A stretch of 58,352 nt of DNA from assembly GCA_022820485.1 (NCBI GenBank), contig JAJEFJ010000035.1:1-58352 (forward strand), written 5' to 3'. Of this stretch, positions 7,626 through 15,590 are shown in pieces (positions within the stretch are counted from its first letter, which is position 1; the number at the start of each line of letters is the position of its first letter). The position numbers were made by a program, and so were the translations under genes. Below the pieces are notes generated by a model. It had not been told where the DNA came from, did no database searches, and saw only the letters and a list, made by a program, of their open reading frames with translations. Source of the DNA: Candidatus Latescibacterota bacterium. Lineage in GTDB: Bacteria; Latescibacterota; UBA2968; UBA8231.

Positions 7626-9255
7626 TGCTTGCGTCTACGCCCTGCTGGCCTTGGCGGCCTGCGCCCCCGAACCAGACCTCACCCCGGTGCGCTTCACCGA
7701 CGTTACTGCAGCGTGCGGCTTGGATTTCCGCATGCACTCGGGCGGCCGAGTCAAAAACTACATCATTGAGGCCAAGGGCGGAGGTGGTGCCTTCCTCGAC
7801 TACGATGGCGATGGCTGGCTCGACATCTACTTGGTCAACGGCTCGCGGCTGGAAGGCTATCCAGACCTAGCCACGGCCCCGACCAACGCCCTCTACCGCA
7901 ACATGGGCGATGGCACCTTTGAGGATTATACCCGCACGGCCGGGGTCGGCGATGCAGGTTGGGGCATGGGCTGCACAGCGGCCGACTACGACCAAGACGG
8001 CGACCTAGACCTCTATGTGACCAATTACGGCCCCAACGTCCTCTACCGGAACGAGGGCAACGGCCAATTCCGCGACGTCGGCCAAGCCGCTGGCGTCGAT
8101 CTGGCGGGCTGGAGCACAGGGGCCAGCTTCGGTGATTACGACCAAGACGGCGACCCGGACCTCTACGTCGCCCAGTACCTACAATTTGCGCCCGAGCGCG
8201 TTCCTCCCCGAGGCGGCATGTGGAAGGGAGTCCTCGTGTTCGCCGGACCACTCGGCCTCCCCGGGGCGCAGGATGTCCTCTACCGGAACGAGGGCAACGG
8301 CCAATTCCGCGACGTCACCCGCCAAGCCAAGGCCGGCCAATTCGCGCCTACCTACGGCCTGAGCGCCCTTTTTTGCGACTACGACAATGACGGCGACCCA
8401 GATCTCTATGTGGCCAATGACTCGGCACCCAACTTTCTCTATCGCAACGAGGGCAACAGCCAATTCCGCGACGTCGGCGTGGAGGCCGGAGCCGCCCTCA
8501 GTGCCGAGGGGGGCGCACAGGCTGGCATGGGCATCGCGTATGGGGACTACGATGGCGATGGCGATGGCGACTTGTTGGTCACCCACTTTGAGGACGACTA
8601 CAACACCCTCTACGGCAACCAAGGCAACGGCCGCTTCGCCGTGGTTAGCGCTGCGACCGGCCTCGCCGAGCCGAGCCTGCCTCACTTATCCTTTGGCACG
8701 TTCTTTTTTGACTACGACAACGACCAAGACCAAGACCTGTTTGTCGCCAACGGGCACGTCTATCCCCAAATCCGGCACCTTGCGCCCGATGGCTACGCCG
8801 AACCCAACCAACTCTTTGCCAATCAGGGCCCAGCCAGCGCCTACCGCTTCGCAGAGGTCGCAGCCAGGGACGTGAGCCGCCCCGCCGTCAGTCGCGGTGC
8901 CGCCAAGGGGGACTACGACAACGATGGAGATGTAGATGTCTTGGTCTTCAATCTCGACGGGCCGCCGCAACTTTTGCGCAACGACGGCGGCAACCAGCGC
9001 AACTGGCTGAGCCTGCGCTTGGTCGGCGGTGGCCTAGGGGCGAAAGTCGCCATCGCCAGCGGCGGAGTCGAGCAGACCACGGAGATTGTCAGCGGCGGCA
9101 GCTTCCTTGCGCACAGCGACGGGCGCGTCCACTTCGGTTTGGGGTTCAATCAGGCCGCCGATTGGATCGAAATTCGCTGGCCTTCGGGCCGCGTCCAGCG
9201 CCTCGAAGACGTGGCCGCCAACCAGTTCTTAACAGTAGAAGAGCCGGGGCGTTAG
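7615..9255 (+). CDS. FG-GAP/UnbV (CRTAC1-like) lipoprotein
   Basis: This 546-residue protein starts with a lipoprotein signal peptide (ALLALAACAPEP), predicting attachment to a membrane by the cysteine at about residue 16. Seven FG-GAP/VCBS-type calcium-binding motifs follow (pattern DYDxDGDxDLYV), consistent with a beta-propeller. The C-terminal about 75 residues form a UnbV/ASPIC domain (VEIRWPSGRVQ-like IEIRWPSGRVQRLEDV). The family is extracellular; its ligand is generally unknown. It is translationally coupled to the SUMF1 gene and converges with the TMTC-like gene at 9262. A paralogue with a TPR extension lies at 10988-14008, and both mature N-termini start CAPEP. Internal DNA repeats are marked separately. 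Confidence 0.9.
   Translation: MRLSACVYALLALAACAPEPDLTPVRFTDVTAACGLDFRMHSGGRVKNYIIEAKGGGGAFLDYDGDGWLDIYLVNGSRLEGYPDLATAPTNALYRNMGDGTFEDYTRTAGVGDAGWGMGCTAADYDQDGDLDLYVTNYGPNVLYRNEGNGQFRDVGQAAGVDLAGWSTGASFGDYDQDGDPDLYVAQYLQFAPERVPPRGGMWKGVLVFAGPLGLPGAQDVLYRNEGNGQFRDVTRQAKAGQFAPTYGLSALFCDYDNDGDPDLYVANDSAPNFLYRNEGNSQFRDVGVEAGAALSAEGGAQAGMGIAYGDYDGDGDGDLLVTHFEDDYNTLYGNQGNGRFAVVSAATGLAEPSLPHLSFGTFFFDYDNDQDQDLFVANGHVYPQIRHLAPDGYAEPNQLFANQGPASAYRFAEVAARDVSRPAVSRGAAKGDYDNDGDVDVLVFNLDGPPQLLRNDGGNQRNWLSLRLVGGGLGAKVAIASGGVEQTTEIVSGGSFLAHSDGRVHFGLGFNQAADWIEIRWPSGRVQRLEDVAANQFLTVEEPGR
8038..8079 (+). repeat. 42-bp exact intragenic repeat, copy 1
   Basis: This stretch encodes VLYRNEGNGQFRDV inside the FG-GAP gene and recurs base for base at 8275-8316. 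Exact identity at synonymous positions suggests recent duplication or gene conversion between propeller blades. Confidence 0.85.
8275..8316 (+). repeat. 42-bp exact intragenic repeat, copy 2
   Basis: This is the second exact copy of 8038-8079. A third, diverged version lies around 8438-8480 (LYRNEGNSQFRDV). Confidence 0.85.
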
Positions 9256-9261
9256 TTCCAC

Positions 9262-11007
9262 CTATTGCTTTCGCAGCCGCTCTTGGACCTGCGCTAGATA
9301 GTGCTGGGCCTGCGCGTGGTCGGGATCGGCCACGAGCACCCGGGCAAAGGCACGCGCCGCCTCGGTTAGCTTCCCTTGGCGAATGCGGACCACGCCCACG
9401 CCATTCCACGCGTCGGCATTTTCCGGGTCTAGGGCCAGCATCCGCTCGAACGCTTTCAGTGCCTCAGACCACGCGCCCCGCTGCAAATGGACCCCGCCCA
9501 AATTGTACCAGGCCTTCAGATAGGCCGGTTCAAGGGCGACGGCCTGCTCATAGGAATGGAGTGCCGCGTCCCAAGCACCCTGCTTGACCTGCACAAGCCC
9601 CAAATTGTACCAAGCCATCGCGTAGTTGGGATAAATCGCCAGAGCGGAGTGGTTGTACATTTGGGCGCTGTCGAGTCGTCCAGCCTCCGCATGCATCCGA
9701 CCCATCCCCAGATGCGCCCGAGCACTGCGGGGGGCAGATCGGAACTGCGTGCGGTAGAAGGTCTCGGCGTCGGCCCATGTTGCGTTGCGTGCCGCCGTCA
9801 GAACCGCATAGCTGCCAAGCAACCCCAAACCCACCGTCCAGAGACCCCAACCCCAGCGCTGCGCCAGCCGCCAGAAGCCCCAACCTAACAGCAGGCAAAA
9901 CGCGGCTGACGGTGCGTAAATCAGCCGTTCTCCCATGATGGTCGGCACTAGGACCAGAAAATTGCTCGTCGGTGCGGCTAGAATCGCATAGCTCCCTGCG
10001 GCAAAGGCGACCATCGGCGACCGATGCCACCAGTACCAAGCCGTGCCAGCTACGATGAGCACTGCGGCGCAAAAGCCAGCCACTCCCCAATCCAGTGGAT
10101 TGCTTACCAACTGGATCTGGGCATGGGAGTAATCCGAGGAAAGTCCCAGCGGCCAGACCAGCAGTCGCAAGTAGGCAAATTGCACGGTTGCGGCCGTCAA
10201 CACCCGCTCCAGCGGCGCGGCGTTCACTAAAGGATTGTCGAGCGCGGAGATGGCGCTGTCGGCTGTCCCTAGAGCTACTTGGCGCAGCAGCAGCCAGCCT
10301 ACCAATAGTAAGCCGTATCCGCCGTAGGCCCGCCAGCGCGCCTTAAGCGGCTGCGCAGTGCAGATATCCAGCCACAGAGCGACGAAGAGATAGACGGCGG
10401 CGGACTCCTTGCTCAGTAGTGCAAACCAGTACAGCACGCCAGCCCCTTTCCACTGCCCTCGGTGGTGCAAGGCTAGAAAGGACGCACCGAGGAGCATGGC
10501 TAGAGGCTCGGCGCGGCCAGTAATAAACGCCACGGCCTCGGTGTGGACCGGGTGCGCGGCAAAAAGCAGAGCGGCGGCGAGACAGGCGTGGACGGCTAAA
10601 CCCAGCCGCAGTACTAAAAGAAAGAGCGCACAGCTAGCCCCCACGTGCAGCGCGGCATTGACCAGATGGAATCCCACGCCGTGTGCGCCGGGCAGCCCCA
10701 AGGACCCGTTGACCCAATAATTAAACGCCAGCGTCCAAACCGTCAGCGGCCGGTAGTGGTGTGAGTGCAGGACCTCGCCCCAATAGCGGCCAGCGAGAAT
10801 TCGATCCACCCGCCACGGATCGTGCATCAGCTCATTGGCGGGGATCAGTTTGCGGTCGTCGTACACCAACTCGTTGCCCAGCGCATTGACGTACACGCCG
10901 CACGCGACCAAGGCCACTAGCGCCAATGCTACCCACTTGCCGCGCTCGGCGACCTTGGTGTATGCAGATGGAGAATTTTCCTCCAGCTTATTGCACACTC
11001 GACTCAT
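9262..11007 (-). CDS. TMTC-like GT-C membrane protein with TPR tail
   Basis: This 581-residue protein has about 10-11 hydrophobic segments in residues 25-420 and a TPR domain in residues 430-581 (pattern AWYNLGLVQVKQGAWDAAL). The first periplasmic loop has the acidic pair NALGNELVYDD (D50-D51), the same place as the catalytic aspartates of GT-C enzymes. HPVHTEAVAFITGRAE matches the TMTC family, whose eukaryotic members O-mannosylate cadherins. A polyprenyl-phosphate-sugar-dependent transferase acting on secreted proteins is therefore likely, but the donor and acceptor are unknown. Its start lies 20 bases inside the end of the FG-GAP/TPR gene, so it is the last gene of a minus-strand unit from 20660 down to 9262. 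Confidence 0.8.
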   Translation of the reverse strand: MSRVCNKLEENSPSAYTKVAERGKWVALALVALVACGVYVNALGNELVYDDRKLIPANELMHDPWRVDRILAGRYWGEVLHSHHYRPLTVWTLAFNYWVNGSLGLPGAHGVGFHLVNAALHVGASCALFLLVLRLGLAVHACLAAALLFAAHPVHTEAVAFITGRAEPLAMLLGASFLALHHRGQWKGAGVLYWFALLSKESAAVYLFVALWLDICTAQPLKARWRAYGGYGLLLVGWLLLRQVALGTADSAISALDNPLVNAAPLERVLTAATVQFAYLRLLVWPLGLSSDYSHAQIQLVSNPLDWGVAGFCAAVLIVAGTAWYWWHRSPMVAFAAGSYAILAAPTSNFLVLVPTIMGERLIYAPSAAFCLLLGWGFWRLAQRWGWGLWTVGLGLLGSYAVLTAARNATWADAETFYRTQFRSAPRSARAHLGMGRMHAEAGRLDSAQMYNHSALAIYPNYAMAWYNLGLVQVKQGAWDAALHSYEQAVALEPAYLKAWYNLGGVHLQRGAWSEALKAFERMLALDPENADAWNGVGVVRIRQGKLTEAARAFARVLVADPDHAQAQHYLAQVQERLRKQ

Positions 11008-14000
11008 AGGCGGATAACTGCTTTAGGAGTACCTCCCGCAACTGGACTGGCGTCAGCGCGATAGCCTGCTGCTGAAAGGCAACGGCCGCAGACCATTTTC
11101 CCTGCTCGGCTTGGGCCTGGGCCAGCGCCACCAGCGTCCTCACCAGCGTCTTGCGAGCCAGCGGCAAATCCACCTGCTGGGCTTGGGCCTGCTCTAGCAC
11201 CGTGCGCGCCTCATCAACGCGCCCGGCCCGCGCCAGCGCGATCACTAAGTTGTTGAGCGCCCTAGCATCGTCGGGGACCAGGTCAACCGCACGGCGAAAG
11301 TGGTCCAGCGCTTCGGCCAGACGACCCTGCTCTTCGAGCAAGACCCCTGTATTGATGTGCGCCTTGGGAAAATCCGGCCGCAAGGCCAGCGCCCGACGCA
11401 GCGCGCGCAGGGCCTCCGCAGCCTCGCCCCGGGCGTAGTGGGCCATCCCCAAGCCGTAGTGGGCTTCAGCCAACTCCGCATCCTGCGCCAACGCCTGAGT
11501 GTAGTGGGCTATCGCCGCCTCGGTCTCGTCTTGGCGCAGCAGCACATTGGCCAGATTGGTCTGCGTCTCGGCGTCGGGTGCCAGTGCCAGCGATTGCTCG
11601 AACGCCTGCTGTGCTGCTGTTAGTCGCCCGGCCCGCGCCAACGCCAGCCCCAACTTCGAGTGGGCATCTGGATGCTTAGGCTGGACGCGAACGGCTTGGC
11701 GATAGCGATCGATCTCCTGTTTGATCGGTTGCAGCGCCTCGAAGCGGTGCAGGGCTTGGTCTGCGGCCTGCCCTTGGCCCAACCGCTGGTAGGTCCGCGC
11801 CAAGTGCAAATGGGGCATCGGCTCTTGGGGAGCTAACTCGCGCGCTTGGACAAAGGCGACAATGGCCGCCTCGCTATCCCCGAGGTGGTTGTGGGCTAGG
11901 CCGAGTCGGTAGTGAGTTTCCCAGTCCTCGGGTGCCAGCGCCGCCGCCCGCGCTAGTGTCGCTGCAGCTTGGGCGGGCTGATTGAGATGCAGGTAAATGA
12001 CCCCCAGCAACTGGGCCACCTCGACGACCGCAGTATCCTGTGCCGCAGCCCGCTCTAGCACCTCGGCTGCTTCTTGGTAGCGCCCCAAGCCAGAGTAGAG
12101 TGCCACGCCAGCCGCGTAGTGCAGGCGGACCGCATCTGGATAGTGCTTGAGCGCTGGCCGCAACAGGGCCACCGCCTCTTGGTAGCGGCCCTCGCCGTAT
12201 AGTGCCGTGGCTTGCTCGTAGTACTTTTCCGCCGTCCAATCTGGATTGAATGCAACCGACTCGATGGAGTCTGTGCGCTCAATCAGCGGCGCGGGCACCA
12301 GCACCGGCGGCGGCACCTGATCGCTGTAGTGGGCTATTTCCGTCCCCTCGCCCTCGCGCAGCACCAAGTAGCGCCGGAGGGGCAGTTGTTCGACCACTTG
12401 CACCCGCCCCGACGGCCAGCGAACCTCGACTTTTTCCACTTGTGCAAGCCCGCCTAGTCCAAAGAGCACCCGCCCGTCATTGGCGGACAAATAGCCATAG
12501 CCGCGCTTGGCTTGGCGCACAAGCACTTGCCCGTCTGCCCAAAGCCGTACGCTAGCTCCTTCAGCGGGCTGTCCCGCCGCGCCGATCAGCTCCAATCCCA
12601 GCCAGTAGTTGCGGTTGCCACCGTCGTTGCGCAGCAGGCTCAGGCGGTCGTTGAGGTTGTTGACGAGCAAGTCTAAGTCGCCGTCGTTGTCGTAGTCGCC
12701 AAAGGCCGTGCCTCGGCTCACCTGTTCGGCCTCTAGGCCCGCCGGGTCGGCCAGCGCGAAAACGCCGTCCCGGTTCCAGTACAGTAGATTGCGCTGACGA
12801 TAGCTAAGCCCCAATGGATGAGTTTCGAGCTGGGGGTAGAGATGGCCGTTGGAGACGAAGAGGTCGAGCCAACCGTCTAAATCAAAATCGGCTAGGGCGG
12901 TGCTCCAGCCCAAAAAGGGCCGCACCGCACCGCCCAAGCCCGCTGCGTAGGTAGCATCGGCAAAGGAACCATTCCCTAAGTTTTGGTACAGGGTATTGAC
13001 GTCGTCGGAAAAGTTGGTGACTACAACGTCGTAGTCGCCATCGTTGTCGTAGTCGCCGCTATCGATGCCCATGCCAGCTTGGGCGCGTCCCTCCTCGCTG
13101 TAGGCCACCCCGGCGAAGGCACCGACCTCGCGCAGCCGCCAAGCGCCGTCGTTGCGATAGAGCAGATTGGGGGTCGAGTCGTTGGCGATATAGATATCTT
13201 GGTCGCCATCGCCATCGTAGTCGGTAAAAAGCACTCCGAGACCGAGGTAGGTTCGTTGGTCAATTCCAGTCGCCGCGCTTACATCGGCAAAAGTGCCGTT
13301 TCCCTCGTTGCGATAGAGCACGTCGGCTTGGCCGTCCAAGCCGTGGGGGCCACAGAATACGGACAAACCCTTCCAGCCGCTGCATGGCTGGCCGTCGCCG
13401 GGCGGGTTATTTAGGTCGAAGTCCACGTAGTTGGCCACATAGAGATCGAGCCAGCCGTCCAAATCCACATCGCCAAACGCCGCGCTAGCGCCCCATCGCC
13501 GGTCGCCTGTGCCTGCCTCTACGGAAGTGAAGGTGCCGTTGCCCTCGTTGCGGTAAAGCGCGTTCGGCCCCCAATAGGTGACGTAGAGGTCCAGACCGCC
13601 GTCGTTGTCGTAGTCGGCCACCGCACAGCCCATGCCCCAGCCCGTTTGCCCCAACCCGGCCGCTTGCGTTACGTCCGCAAATGCTCGGTCGCCGTCAGGG
13701 CCCGGGACATTGCGCCAGAGGTGGTTGCCCGTCTCCGGCGCGGTCTCCGCACGGGTGCCATTGACGGCAAACACATCCAGCCAGCCGTCCGCGTCGAAGT
13801 CGAAAAAGGCCACCCCCGAGCCCATGGCCTCCAAAATGTAGCGCTGCTGCGGGCCACCGGACACGTGGACGAAATCCAGTCCGGCCGCTTGTGTCGCATC
13901 CGCAAAGCGCACGGCAGGCATCGGCCGCTCTGCTACCGGCTCGGGCGCACATCCCCACAGGCTCAGCAGCGCGGCCAGCACAATGCCCTTTCCTGCGTTA

Positions 14001-14008
14001 TAACACAC
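10988..14008 (-). CDS. FG-GAP/UnbV lipoprotein with C-terminal TPR domain
   Basis: The 1006-residue product has a lipoprotein signal (LAALLSLWGCAPEP), seven FG-GAP-type motifs (DYDNDGDLDLLV and similar) in residues 35-430, and a UnbV/ASPIC domain to about 540 (VEVRWPSGRVQVVEQL). About eleven TPR units follow in residues 590-1000. The start is GTG 14008, with GGAG seven bases upstream. It overlaps the preceding SGNH gene by 11 bases and the following TMTC-like gene by 20 bases, so the three are tightly coupled. Adding TPRs to an UnbV protein suggests a surface scaffold that binds partners by its TPR part. It is a longer paralogue of 7615-9255. Confidence 0.88.
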   Translation of the reverse strand: MCYNAGKGIVLAALLSLWGCAPEPVAERPMPAVRFADATQAAGLDFVHVSGGPQQRYILEAMGSGVAFFDFDADGWLDVFAVNGTRAETAPETGNHLWRNVPGPDGDRAFADVTQAAGLGQTGWGMGCAVADYDNDGGLDLYVTYWGPNALYRNEGNGTFTSVEAGTGDRRWGASAAFGDVDLDGWLDLYVANYVDFDLNNPPGDGQPCSGWKGLSVFCGPHGLDGQADVLYRNEGNGTFADVSAATGIDQRTYLGLGVLFTDYDGDGDQDIYIANDSTPNLLYRNDGAWRLREVGAFAGVAYSEEGRAQAGMGIDSGDYDNDGDYDVVVTNFSDDVNTLYQNLGNGSFADATYAAGLGGAVRPFLGWSTALADFDLDGWLDLFVSNGHLYPQLETHPLGLSYRQRNLLYWNRDGVFALADPAGLEAEQVSRGTAFGDYDNDGDLDLLVNNLNDRLSLLRNDGGNRNYWLGLELIGAAGQPAEGASVRLWADGQVLVRQAKRGYGYLSANDGRVLFGLGGLAQVEKVEVRWPSGRVQVVEQLPLRRYLVLREGEGTEIAHYSDQVPPPVLVPAPLIERTDSIESVAFNPDWTAEKYYEQATALYGEGRYQEAVALLRPALKHYPDAVRLHYAAGVALYSGLGRYQEAAEVLERAAAQDTAVVEVAQLLGVIYLHLNQPAQAAATLARAAALAPEDWETHYRLGLAHNHLGDSEAAIVAFVQARELAPQEPMPHLHLARTYQRLGQGQAADQALHRFEALQPIKQEIDRYRQAVRVQPKHPDAHSKLGLALARAGRLTAAQQAFEQSLALAPDAETQTNLANVLLRQDETEAAIAHYTQALAQDAELAEAHYGLGMAHYARGEAAEALRALRRALALRPDFPKAHINTGVLLEEQGRLAEALDHFRRAVDLVPDDARALNNLVIALARAGRVDEARTVLEQAQAQQVDLPLARKTLVRTLVALAQAQAEQGKWSAAVAFQQQAIALTPVQLREVLLKQLSAYESSVQ

Positions 14009-15569
14009 TGGAAATCTCCGCTAATGCGCGTTGCAAAGGAGGGCGGTCTCCTATATGCAACTCCTCAAGCATCCGCCTCAGAAAGCGCAGCCCACCCCGC
14101 TTGATGAACTGACGGCGCTCGGCTTCTTGCAGGTGCGGGAGCGCGGCCACTTGTGCCGCTATCAGCTCTGCCAGACGGCGACTGAGTGCCGCCGGGGGCA
14201 CATTATAGGGCATGCGCTTGAGAAAGAGCATCAGGTCGTTGCGCCGCCAGACCTCTTCCAGCGGCGGATAGCTGGGCCGATAGTCTTCGTAGTTCCCTAG
14301 CGCAGAGGACGCACCCCACTGCCCGGCTAGCGGACTCGCCGCTAGAGTCTCAACCATCGTCCGGGCGATTAGGTAGTGGCCAAAGACTGTCGGATGTACG
14401 TATTCGGAGATCAACTCGCTGCCGACGATGCCGTGTGGCGACGCCGCAGAGAAAGCAGCTTCCACTTCGCAGAGTAATACCCCGTTTGAACTGGCGGCCA
14501 CCTCGCGGAGTATCTGATTGAAAAGAGTCGGGGCGCGGAAGGGCAAGCGATCCATGTCTCGCGCCCGTGTGAAAGCGGCTTTGGCCTCGCCGTATTCGCC
14601 GCGCAGATAGTGCTGTCGTCCCAATGTGAAGTGGAGATTGGCGCAGTAGGGATTTTCGCGCAGGGCGTTCCGCGCCTGTCGCTCGGCCTCTGCCCAGTGT
14701 CCGGCGGCGGTCAACGCCTCTATCGTCGGCGTCGCCGCATCGCACTCCGAGCGCAGCGGATGAAAGTCCTTGAGATTGGCAACTAGGGTCGAAAACAACA
14801 GCGGAATCTCATGCTCAGCGGCAATGAGGGCGATTTCCTCGAGATTGGCGCGAAAATTTTCCGCCGTCCTGCTGTAGCCTGCGTCGAGCGGACCGATTTC
14901 TTCGCGTGCTAGATGCAGACCAAAGGATGCAGTCTCCTCCTCGGGTTGGGCCCAGCTCTGCAAATATGCGATTAATTCTCCTAGGTAGTAGTAGATGCGC
15001 GAGCGCTGCAAAAGCATCAGGAATCGGATCATCGTTCGGTCGTTGCCCACGCGGACAAAAGGCGTCGTAACCCCGTAGGGTCCCATGAATTCGTTGTGGC
15101 CTGTGTAGAGAATGACCAAGTCGGGATCGTAGTCGGCGATCTCGCGCATAAAATCCACTAGACAGAACGTATTGAGCGCGGTGATCCCACAGTTGATCAC
15201 TTCAAAGTGCCGCTCGGGGTAAGCGGCGGGAAGCATTTTCGCTAGGTAGTGGGGAAAGGCGGCCGAAACCGGATGCGGGAAACCAACGAGAGTCGAGGCA
15301 CCCAGAGCGAAGACGCGCACTACTTCGGGTGCTTTGTCGGCCGCAAAGCTCTGCGCTAGCGGCGAGGAGCGGCGGTATGGATGCTGGAAGAAGCGGTAGG
15401 CAACGTCCCGATTAGCAGTATAGACTTTTTCGCCGCCGGTCTCCGCCAACGCGAAAAGACGGGGAGAGGGACCTACGTCGCAAAGTTGCAAAATGCCTTC
15501 AACCCCAGCCAGCAAACCCAACCCCGCAAGCGCAGATAGCAGGTTTAAAGCCAGCGCTCTCCTCTGCAT
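13998..15569 (-). CDS. SGNH-hydrolase-like protein with TPR insert
   Basis: This 523-residue protein has one N-terminal membrane anchor or signal (ALNLLSALAGLGLLAGVEGIL). SGNH/GDSL-type blocks follow: block I FALGASTLVGFP (Ser in GAST), block II INCGITALNT, block III YTGHNEFMG and block V EYVHPTVFGHYLIA. A TPR-like stretch lies between blocks III and V (residues 290-355: HWAEAERQARNALREN). SGNH enzymes are esterases or acyl transferases, and some acetylate cell-surface glycans. Position immediately before the FG-GAP/TPR and TMTC-like genes, with an 11-base overlap, suggests a role in modifying the same surface glycoconjugate. That is inference. Confidence 0.8.
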   Translation of the reverse strand: MQRRALALNLLSALAGLGLLAGVEGILQLCDVGPSPRLFALAETGGEKVYTANRDVAYRFFQHPYRRSSPLAQSFAADKAPEVVRVFALGASTLVGFPHPVSAAFPHYLAKMLPAAYPERHFEVINCGITALNTFCLVDFMREIADYDPDLVILYTGHNEFMGPYGVTTPFVRVGNDRTMIRFLMLLQRSRIYYYLGELIAYLQSWAQPEEETASFGLHLAREEIGPLDAGYSRTAENFRANLEEIALIAAEHEIPLLFSTLVANLKDFHPLRSECDAATPTIEALTAAGHWAEAERQARNALRENPYCANLHFTLGRQHYLRGEYGEAKAAFTRARDMDRLPFRAPTLFNQILREVAASSNGVLLCEVEAAFSAASPHGIVGSELISEYVHPTVFGHYLIARTMVETLAASPLAGQWGASSALGNYEDYRPSYPPLEEVWRRNDLMLFLKRMPYNVPPAALSRRLAELIAAQVAALPHLQEAERRQFIKRGGLRFLRRMLEELHIGDRPPLQRALAEISSVL

Positions 15570-15590
15570 GTGCCCGCCGGACGGCGGCCC

